From: Spirochaetaceae bacterium
GTDB taxonomy: Bacteria; Spirochaetota; Spirochaetia; DSM-27196; PXBQ01
Assembly: GCA_003566875.1 (NCBI GenBank)
Contig: PXBQ01000457.1
Location: 1 to 5,068, forward strand
Reading direction: 5' to 3'
DNA length: 5,068 bases
Below the pieces are notes generated by a model. It was not told the origin of the DNA and did no database searches. It saw only the letters and a list, made by a program, of their open reading frames with translations. A program made the position numbers and the translations under genes. Shown in pieces: positions 1-5,068 of this stretch (position 1 is its first letter; each line of letters starts with the position of its first letter).

Positions 1-2
1 CG

Positions 3-863
3 CTCCCGAAACTCGTCAATCCACGGACCGGAAGGATCCATACCAACTTCAACGTCACGGGAACCGCGACCGGGCGACTCTCGAGCATCGAGCCGAACCT
101 TCAGAACATTCCGATTCGCGACGAGGAAGGGCGTCGAATCCGATCGGCGTTCGTAGCGGACCACGGCTGGAGCTTCGTAACGGCGGATTATGCGCAGATT
201 GAACTCGTCGTTTTGGCGCACCTCTCGGGCGACCCCGCGTTGCGCGAGGCGTTTGCGAACAACATCGACGTGCACAAAACGACCGCGTCGCTCATTTTTG
301 GGCTCGAGATCGACGACGTCACAGCCGAGCAGCGGCGTATCGCGAAGACGATCAACTTCGGCGTTATGTACGGCATGTCCGCGTTTCGGCTCTCGAACGA
401 GTTGGGGATCTCCCGAGCGGACGCGGCGGGTTTCATCGACGCGTACTTCACGAAGTACGCATCAATTCGCGAGTTTGTCGATAACACCGTGCGCGAAGCC
501 GAGCAGAACGGGTACGTCAAGACGATTCTCGGCCACGAACGACGCATCCACGAGATCAACAACCGGAACAAGACCGTAAAAATGGCGGCTGAGCGCACCG
601 CCGTCAACACGCCGATCCAGGGCAGCGCCGCGGACATCGTCAAAGTCGCGATGCTCAGGATCGCCGCGCGCCTGTCCGACGAGAAGCGGAAGTCGCGCCT
701 GATCCTCCAGGTTCACGATGAGTTGATACTTGAGGCGCCCGACGACGAGGCGCACGAAACCGCGCTTCTCGTTGAACACGAGATGACACACGCGGTCGAA
801 CTCGATGTTCCACTGCGCGTGAGCATCGAGATCGGAAAAGACTGGGGAGCTTTCCACTCGTGA
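3..863 (+). CDS. polA: DNA polymerase I, C-terminal polymerase domain (5' end outside window)
   Basis: This is the 3' part of a family A DNA polymerase, which fills gaps in DNA repair and Okazaki fragment processing. The frame is open from position 3 to a TGA at 861-863, giving 286 residues. The first visible motif is TGRLSSIEPNLQNIPIR (about nt 66-116), the primer/template-binding signature. Motif A follows as DYAQIEL (nt 186-206), with the metal-binding Asp at 186-188. Motif B is RRIAKTINFGVMYG: Arg at 336, Lys at 345, Phe at 357 and Tyr at 369 match E. coli R754, K758, F762 and Y766. Motif C is QVHDE (nt 708-722), carrying the second catalytic Asp. The protein ends shortly after, as usual for the family. 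The 5'-nuclease and 3'-5' exonuclease domains would lie upstream and cannot be judged. One oddity: the Arg that normally follows motif A 'IEL' is Val here (nt 207-209). The stop overlaps the coaE start. Confidence 0.97.
   Translation, partial: LPKLVNPRTGRIHTNFNVTGTATGRLSSIEPNLQNIPIRDEEGRRIRSAFVADHGWSFVTADYAQIELVVLAHLSGDPALREAFANNIDVHKTTASLIFGLEIDDVTAEQRRIAKTINFGVMYGMSAFRLSNELGISRADAAGFIDAYFTKYASIREFVDNTVREAEQNGYVKTILGHERRIHEINNRNKTVKMAAERTAVNTPIQGSAADIVKVAMLRIAARLSDEKRKSRLILQVHDELILEAPDDEAHETALLVEHEMTHAVELDVPLRVSIEIGKDWGAFHS
844..849 (+). promoter_or_regulatory. Ribosome binding site for coaE
   Basis: GGGGAG lies inside the last codons of polA, 10 nt before the GTG at 860. It is the only good Shine-Dalgarno-like stretch nearby and supports the GTG start. 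Confidence 0.5.
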
Positions 864-1471
864 CCGTCGGTGTTACAGGTAGGTACTGCGCGGGGAAAAC
901 CACGGTCGCCGAGCTGCTCGCGGCGCACGGATACCTGCATATCGACGTTGACGCGGTTGGACATCGGGCCCTTGCCGAACTCGAGGAGAGAGTCGTCGAC
1001 CGATTCGGTCCGGAGATTCGGCTTCCGACGGGCGGTATCGACCGCAAGGCGCTCGGGCGTATCGTGTTTGCCGACTCCGCCGAGTTGCGCGCGCTCGAGG
1101 ACATCGTGCATCCGCGCATGGTCGAGATCGTGACCGAAGAGTCAAAATCGGCGCGCGACTCCGTCGTGAACGCGGCTCTGTTGTTTCGGATGCGTCTCGA
1201 CGCGATCTGCGACCTCGTTATCTGGGTCTCGGCGCCGCTCGTCGTCCGGGTTTTCCGCGCGATGAAACGCGACGGTCTTTCGCTCGGCGCGGTCCGGCAA
1301 AGAATCAGGTCGCAGACCGATTTGGCCGCTCAACTCTCGTCGTCGAGTGTCGATATTTATACTGTGCGAAACACCGGAAACGCGCGGCGGCTCGAGAGTC
1401 GTCTCTCGCGGGTTCCGGGCGTAATACGCGCTCGCAACGGGGAAAATGGACGACACGATGGAAAAAAATAG
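860..1471 (+). CDS. coaE: Dephospho-CoA kinase (divergent form)
   Basis: This is a probable dephospho-CoA kinase, which uses ATP to phosphorylate the ribose 3'-OH of dephospho-CoA in the last step of coenzyme A synthesis in the cytosol. The 203-residue length fits the family (E. coli about 206). A Walker A loop, GRYCAGKT, sits at residues 7-14. It is followed by IDVD at 28-31, equivalent to the IDAD substrate/metal motif. A VHP at 83-85 matches the conserved 'LHP', and KRDGLS at 136-141 matches the lid 'QRD' region. Two features are divergent: the P-loop is not the usual GGIGSGKS, and the usual 'VPLLxE' strand reads NAALLFR (104-110). The GTG start overlaps the polA stop as GTGA and is preceded by GGGGAG. 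The last 26 bp overlap the next gene. A general P-loop kinase is the alternative, but length, motif order and the histidine favour CoaE. Confidence 0.88.
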   Translation: MTVGVTGRYCAGKTTVAELLAAHGYLHIDVDAVGHRALAELEERVVDRFGPEIRLPTGGIDRKALGRIVFADSAELRALEDIVHPRMVEIVTEESKSARDSVVNAALLFRMRLDAICDLVIWVSAPLVVRVFRAMKRDGLSLGAVRQRIRSQTDLAAQLSSSSVDIYTVRNTGNARRLESRLSRVPGVIRARNGENGRHDGKK

Positions 1472-2216
1472 AGTCTTTCTGATAATAACATCCGTTACAC
1501 TCTTTGTCGCTTTGGTGGTCGGCGTGGGTATCTGGGCGTTTTATCCCCGTCCGGACGCGGAACCCGATCTGGCGACTCGAGAGGCGGGCCGGCCGGCCTT
1601 CGACCCGATTCAATACATGCGTTCGCCGGATCAGTCGTTGCTCTTCTCGAGAGAAACAACCGACGAGGACGACGTGTTCATCATCTACGGAACCGATGAG
1701 GACGCCGTCGATATTGACGACGCGCTTGCCGAACCGCGACCGCGTATTGCCGAGCCGCCGGCGACCGAACCGCGTCCCGATGCGCGGCCTCCCATCACCG
1801 CCGTGCCGCCGCAAGCCCGGACTCCGGCTCCGACCCGGCCGCCTGCATCCGTACCGAGCTCTCCCGCACCATCCACGGCGGCTCCCTCCGCGCCGGCGCC
1901 GACCGCCGCGGTTCCGCGACCGACCGAGCCGACGGCACCACGTGAAGTGCGCGTCACCGAGTACTGGATTCAAGTGATCTCGTCGCCGAACCGTGATACC
2001 GCCGAACAGGCTCGAGTCGTTTTGCTCGAAGATTACAGTCTCGGGACTCGAATCACGACGCGCGAGGTCGATGGAACGACGTTCTACCGCCTGCGGATAG
2101 GACCGTTCACCGAAAGGGCCGAGGCGGGCAAGTTTCTCGATTGGGTGCGCCGGCTCGAGGGTTTCGCGCAGAGCTACATCTCCGAGGAGTACCCGCTCAG
2201 GACCGCATCCCGCTGA
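1446..2216 (+). CDS. Membrane-anchored SPOR-domain protein
   Basis: This 256-residue protein has a short polar N-terminus, one hydrophobic segment at about residues 10-33 with no obvious signal-peptidase site, a partly acidic region (about 70-95), a Pro/Ala-rich linker (about 97-167) and a C-terminal SPOR domain (about 172-248). The SPOR fold shows as paired repeats: YWIQVISS with a following helix, then FYRLRIGPF with a second helix. SPOR domains bind denuded peptidoglycan glycan strands, often at division septa, and the linker suits a reach across the periplasm. The likely topology is a cytoplasmic N-terminus with the rest periplasmic; its role in wall remodelling or division is inferred. 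Two starts are possible. The ATG at 1446 has GGGGA only 2 nt upstream. The in-frame ATG at 1458 (giving MEKNRVFLI) has a TGGA 7 nt upstream and may be the real one. Either start lies inside the end of coaE, so translation is probably coupled. Confidence 0.85.
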   Translation: MDDTMEKNRVFLIITSVTLFVALVVGVGIWAFYPRPDAEPDLATREAGRPAFDPIQYMRSPDQSLLFSRETTDEDDVFIIYGTDEDAVDIDDALAEPRPRIAEPPATEPRPDARPPITAVPPQARTPAPTRPPASVPSSPAPSTAAPSAPAPTAAVPRPTEPTAPREVRVTEYWIQVISSPNRDTAEQARVVLLEDYSLGTRITTREVDGTTFYRLRIGPFTERAEAGKFLDWVRRLEGFAQSYISEEYPLRTASR

Positions 2217-2257
2217 CGCCGCTGAGGCGCGGGCGTTTCCTGTGGCGCCGTGGCGCG
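2215..2257. terminator. Possible weak bidirectional terminator between convergent genes
   Basis: The 43-bp gap between the SPOR gene stop and the cysE stop contains short GC-rich inverted repeats. ACGCC (2216-2220) can pair with GGCGT (2232-2236) and is followed by a very short T stretch. GCGCC (2245-2249) and GGCGC (2252-2256) form a near-perfect palindrome. Convergent genes need a stop signal here, but the stems are only 4-6 bp and neither strand has a real U-tract, so this is weak. Confidence 0.25.
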
Positions 2258-2259
2258 GG

Positions 2260-3180
2260 TCACACCGCGGCGGGCGTCTTGCGGACGTACGAGCTTGGCT
2301 TGTTGTAGATTTTGCTGCCGGGTGGCACTGACTCGGTGATCCAGACGTTTCCCCCGATAATCGAACCCTCTCCGATCACCGTTTTTCCCCCGAGAATCGT
2401 CGCCCCCGCGTAGATCGTCACGTCGTCCTCGATCGTCGGGTGACGCTTTTTATCCGCTTCCTCTTTCTTCACGCTCAACGCGCCAATCGTGACACCCTGG
2501 TATATCTTGACGTTCTTGCCGATGATCGTCGTCTCTCCGATTACGACGCCCGTTGCGTGGTCGATGAAAAAGGAATCGCCGATCACCGCGCCCGGATGGA
2601 TGTCGATGCCGGTCTCGCCGTGGATGTGTTCGCTCATCATTCGCGGGATAAGCGGGACTTCACGGATCCAGAGTTCGTGCGCGACTCTGTGCGCGATCAC
2701 CGCTTCCACCCCGGGATACGCGAGAATGACTTCCTCGCGGGATTTACTCGCCGGGTCGCCTTGAAACGCGGCTTCGACATCGAGCTTGATCCGACGGCGG
2801 ATCTCGGGTATGCACTCGACAAACGAAAGGGCGATTTCCTCGGCCCGTTTGTAACAGGCCGAAGTCAGCGCTTCGCGGTCCCGATCGCCGCACGGGGGTT
2901 TGAGCTCGTGCCGGCGCTGGAAACACAGGCTGCGATGCGTTTCTTCGGTCAGGTTTTTTGCGACGCGGCTTACCCGCTCGGCCACCACGTACCGGATGTT
3001 CTCGCGGACAATCGTCTCATCCTCGCGGTATCCGGGGAAAATCAAGGATTCGATGTCGCGAAGGATTTTCACGACGCTCTCGCGTGACGGTAGCTTCGGT
3101 CCGTCGAGGTGGTTGATGACGCCGAGCTGCAGGTATGAGTCGTGTATCGCGTCGATCACGTGGTCGAGTCGTTTCAACAT
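2260..3180 (-). CDS. cysE: Serine O-acetyltransferase, long form
   Basis: This enzyme transfers an acetyl group from acetyl-CoA to L-serine, giving O-acetylserine, the carbon skeleton for cysteine. From the ATG at 3180 it has 306 residues. An alpha-helical N-terminal half (about 1-175) includes FPGY at 48-51. A left-handed beta-helix of hexapeptide repeats follows (about 191-290). The catalytic pair is present: Asp193 in DIHPGA and His208 in DHATG are 15 residues apart, as are D143 and H158 of E. coli CysE. KRHPTIEDD (245-253) and GGNVWITESVPPGSK (276-290) are also typical. The extended N-terminus and the GALSVKKEEADKKRHP loop resemble the roughly 300-residue SAT type I associate with Bacteroidetes. 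The C-terminus is TPAAV, without the terminal Ile that docks CysE into cysteine synthase. An in-frame GTG at 3201 would add 7 residues, but it lacks a ribosome site and lies inside the putative promoter. Confidence 0.93.
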   Translation of the reverse strand: MLKRLDHVIDAIHDSYLQLGVINHLDGPKLPSRESVVKILRDIESLIFPGYREDETIVRENIRYVVAERVSRVAKNLTEETHRSLCFQRRHELKPPCGDRDREALTSACYKRAEEIALSFVECIPEIRRRIKLDVEAAFQGDPASKSREEVILAYPGVEAVIAHRVAHELWIREVPLIPRMMSEHIHGETGIDIHPGAVIGDSFFIDHATGVVIGETTIIGKNVKIYQGVTIGALSVKKEEADKKRHPTIEDDVTIYAGATILGGKTVIGEGSIIGGNVWITESVPPGSKIYNKPSSYVRKTPAAV

Positions 3181-3186
3181 CGTTCG

Positions 3187-3217
3187 AGTATACGGTCGCA
3201 CGTGCGGGGGATGTCAA
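3187..3217 (-). promoter_or_regulatory. Sigma-70-type promoter of cysE, possibly leaderless
   Basis: On the minus strand a perfect -35 box TTGACA (3217-3212) is followed after 19 nt by TATACT (3192-3187), which matches five of six bases of the -10 consensus. The spacer is somewhat longer than the ideal 17. Only 6 nt (3186-3181) separate the -10 box from the ATG at 3180-3178, so transcription would be expected to begin at or within a few bases of the start codon. No Shine-Dalgarno sequence precedes that ATG. The site lies in the 58-bp gap after the VWA gene and would give cysE its own expression apart from the upstream pair. Confidence 0.6.
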
Positions 3218-3238
3218 CCGGGAGGTCATGCCGAACGG

Positions 3239-4816
3239 TCACGCTTCGACGACGCCTGAGCCCGGAGCGTAGCGATAGTGATAGTCAAAGATGTTATACG
3301 GATCGTCGACCGGCATCTCGTTTACCGTGATCGCGTGCAGTCGGGTCCCAAGTTCGCTCTGGACCCGACGAATATCGGCTGAAGCCCGGTCGAGAACCTT
3401 TGGGATCCGGAAATCCGAGACGATCACGACGTCGGCCGTTCGGTATCGTTCGGTCTCGAGAAGGTCGATGCAGCGCGCGACCGCGGGGCGCAGATCGGTT
3501 CCGCCGTGAAACGTTCCGCTGAGAAACCGCGAAAGCTCCGGAATCGCCGAACCGAGATCGCTCAACTCGAAACACTCGATTCGGGTCGAGAACGCGACGA
3601 GAAAACACGCGCGCCCTTCGGCGAGCGCTACGCGGCAGAGCGCCAACGCGAGGGTCTTTGCCACCGTCTCAGGACGACCCGCCATCGATCCACTCGTGTC
3701 GACGCAGAGAAGGATCGGTCCACGATCGGTACTCTCGGCGCTGACCCGCTCCCGTCGCGTGCGAACAGCAGTGACCGAGCGGCGCGTTGTGTAGAGACGA
3801 GACAGAAGCTCTCCTTCGGCGAGTTTCTTTGCGAAGACGAGTTCGGTTTCCGGAATCGTCGCGAGCGCGAGCTCGATCGGGAGCACCGTCTCGATGTCGT
3901 TTCCAAACGCGACACCGGTCACCTCGCTCCGACCGACGCTGATCTCTTCGGTTGTCTCGAACGCGACCTCCGTGTACGCGGGCTCGTGCGCCTTTGAGGC
4001 GACCAGATCCGAACGGCCGATCTGCGCCGCGAGCCGCTCGATCGAGCGGTCGGTCGAGAGCAGATCGGCGTATCGTTCGATCGAGTCCCATCCGTCGGAG
4101 TGCCATTCGGCGTCGACGAGGTCCCAAAGGCCCGAGCTCGTGCCGAATAAGTCGCGCATCCGCTCGGCGGTCTCGACCGCCATCTCCGCGCGGCGGTTGA
4201 GTTCGTCTACGAACGGAGGCAGGACACGACGGAAAAAAGCCGTCTCGTGTCGCGATTCGCGCCGTCGGAGAACACGGCCCCATCGCTCAATGAGACGTTC
4301 GTGTGCCGCATCGAGTTCGATCCGCGCCTCCAGGCTCTGTACCGGCCGCCGTGCGCGTACGAGAAACGCCGTCACCGCCTCCGCTACCGATCCATCGTGC
4401 GCGAACGTCTCGCCGCGACCGGTCGCCGACTCACGATCGGGTTGATCGGCGTGTCTTTCGAGAAATCGTGCGGCCTCGGTCGGTTCATCGAGCGAGCGCA
4501 AGGTCTCAAACTCGGCTTTTTCGGTCTCCAGCCGGTCGTCGGTCGGGATCCGGGCCCATCGATCCGCGCACCAATGCACGACATCGTGCGCGATCCGACC
4601 ACACACCTGCTCGTCGCCGGCAACGCGATCGGAGAACGTCTCCATCGCGAACACGGCCGAGATCGTGTCGCGTACCGCGTCGGGTACAATGTCTTGCTCG
4701 ACGTCGTGATTCTCGCGCTCCGGCTCGGTGAACCGCGCGAAGACTACGTTCTCGAGCAGTTCACGCAGACGCTCGCCAAGAGCCGAGTCGTCGTGCGACA
4801 ACAGACAGCGGTACAT
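3239..4816 (-). CDS. ViaA-like von Willebrand factor A domain protein
   Basis: This 525-residue protein resembles E. coli ViaA (YieM, about 483 residues), the partner of the MoxR-family ATPase RavA. The N-terminal two thirds are charged and probably helical, with no signal peptide or membrane segment, so it is likely cytosolic. LPIELALATIPETE (about residues 313-326) matches the 'LPSELALL' region I recall just before the ViaA VWA domain. The VWA domain covers about residues 366-500. It has a full metal-ion-dependent adhesion site: DTSGSM (373-378), Thr440 in GGTDL, and Asp468 in VSDF. The wording VALAEGRACFLVAFST also fits ViaA. Such proteins are thought to act as adaptors for their AAA+ ATPase. 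The start is the ATG at 4816-4814, which shares one base with the upstream TAA stop (TAATG). A further upstream ATG at 4894 is rejected because it lies inside the preceding gene. Ligands and targets are unknown. Confidence 0.85.
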   Translation of the reverse strand: MYRCLLSHDDSALGERLRELLENVVFARFTEPERENHDVEQDIVPDAVRDTISAVFAMETFSDRVAGDEQVCGRIAHDVVHWCADRWARIPTDDRLETEKAEFETLRSLDEPTEAARFLERHADQPDRESATGRGETFAHDGSVAEAVTAFLVRARRPVQSLEARIELDAAHERLIERWGRVLRRRESRHETAFFRRVLPPFVDELNRRAEMAVETAERMRDLFGTSSGLWDLVDAEWHSDGWDSIERYADLLSTDRSIERLAAQIGRSDLVASKAHEPAYTEVAFETTEEISVGRSEVTGVAFGNDIETVLPIELALATIPETELVFAKKLAEGELLSRLYTTRRSVTAVRTRRERVSAESTDRGPILLCVDTSGSMAGRPETVAKTLALALCRVALAEGRACFLVAFSTRIECFELSDLGSAIPELSRFLSGTFHGGTDLRPAVARCIDLLETERYRTADVVIVSDFRIPKVLDRASADIRRVQSELGTRLHAITVNEMPVDDPYNIFDYHYRYAPGSGVVEA

Positions 4817-5068
4817 TACCGGGTTTCCGCATTCTCGATCGTGCGGAGAAAATCCTCGACGTCGATTTTCAGGCTCGCGAACTCCCGCGCGCATCGTTCG
4901 ACCCGGGCGAACGCGCCGTCGACGTATCGATGGTCGACAAAGAGGTGATCGGAAGCGTCGGAACGTCCGTGTCGCATGAATTCTCCGGCTTCACCGATGA
5001 CCGAGTCACACTCGGTGATAATATCAATCGCTCCGGCTCGCGTTCGCGCGATTACGTCCGGAGCGGGC
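4816..5068 (-). CDS. C-terminal end of a probable MoxR/RavA-type AAA+ ATPase (5' end outside window)
   Basis: A reading frame is open on the minus strand from the window edge to a TAA at 4818-4816, giving 83 residues. It has no in-window start in a sensible place and continues beyond position 5068. The visible part is mostly charged and likely helical, for example VERCAREFASLKIDVEDF near its end. No Walker motif is visible, because the ATPase core would lie outside. The assignment is inferred mainly from context: ViaA-type VWA genes usually directly follow a RavA/MoxR ATPase gene, and these two are joined by a TAATG overlap. The segment HLFVDHRYVDGAF could belong to the helical region after the AAA+ core, but I cannot confirm family membership from this fragment alone. 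Confidence 0.55.
   Translation of the reverse strand, partial: PAPDVIARTRAGAIDIITECDSVIGEAGEFMRHGRSDASDHLFVDHRYVDGAFARVERCAREFASLKIDVEDFLRTIENAETR

Noticed and set aside
190..579. Arg/Ser-rich plus-strand open frame inside polA
   Set aside because: It is a frame-shifted shadow of the polymerase domain, whose motifs A and B lie in the other frame.
1840..1930. Repetitive-looking GC-rich stretch that might be a DNA repeat
   Set aside because: It encodes the low-complexity Pro/Ala linker of the SPOR protein and has no regular repeat unit at the DNA level.
1305..1973. Minus-strand open frame rich in Arg and Gly
   Set aside because: It is the antisense shadow of the coaE end and the Pro/Ala-rich linker of the SPOR protein; Arg/Gly richness is the expected reverse of such codons.
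2440..3087. Long plus-strand open frame (215 codons) opposite cysE
   Set aside because: It is antisense to a clearly recognised acetyltransferase and shows no family motif or ribosome site. Long antisense frames are common in GC-rich DNA.
3181..3201. GTG start for cysE at 3201
   Set aside because: It lies between the -35 and -10 boxes of a good promoter and has no ribosome site. The ATG at 3180 is preferred, though a transcript from further upstream could still use the GTG.
4817..4894. Upstream start for the VWA gene at 4894, adding 26 residues
   Set aside because: It lies wholly within the coding end of the preceding gene in another frame. The ATG at 4816 sits exactly on the TAA stop of that gene, a classic coupled start.
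4247..4948. Plus-strand open frame (233 codons) opposite the VWA gene and the upstream fragment
   Set aside because: It covers the junction of two real minus-strand genes, has no recognisable domain, and is explained by GC-rich codon structure.

Overview
The window is GC-rich (roughly 60% G+C by eye) and almost entirely coding. It holds two convergent gene blocks that meet near position 2217-2260. I see no tRNA, rRNA, CRISPR array, insertion sequence or phage gene. The best guess for the source is a GC-rich bacterium of the Spirochaetota. This rests on the order polA-coaE-SPOR protein and on the unusual P-loop wording of the CoaE, both of which I associate with spirochaetes from memory. It is inference and was not tested by a search.

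Plus-strand block (1-2216): the C-terminal 286 codons of DNA polymerase I (polA, cut by the window edge), dephospho-CoA kinase (coaE), and a membrane-anchored protein with a proline-rich linker and a C-terminal SPOR domain. The genes overlap by 4 bp (GTGA) and by 26 bp, so they look like one translationally coupled operon. It combines DNA repair and replication, the last step of coenzyme A synthesis, and a probable cell-wall or division-site protein.

Minus-strand block (5068-2260): the last 83 codons of a gene that is probably a MoxR/RavA-type AAA+ ATPase, then a complete 525-residue ViaA-type von Willebrand factor A protein joined to it by a TAATG stop/start overlap. After a 58-bp gap comes a long-form serine O-acetyltransferase (cysE type), the first step of cysteine synthesis from serine. 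That gap holds a convincing sigma-70-type promoter whose -10 box lies only 6 nt before the ATG. This suggests cysE has its own, possibly leaderless, transcript.

No wholly new system is evident. The items most worth a second look are the candidate leaderless cysE promoter, the Arg-to-Val change in the polymerase motif A, the RavA-ViaA-like pair, the divergent CoaE motifs, and a clear local excess of CTCGAG palindromes.
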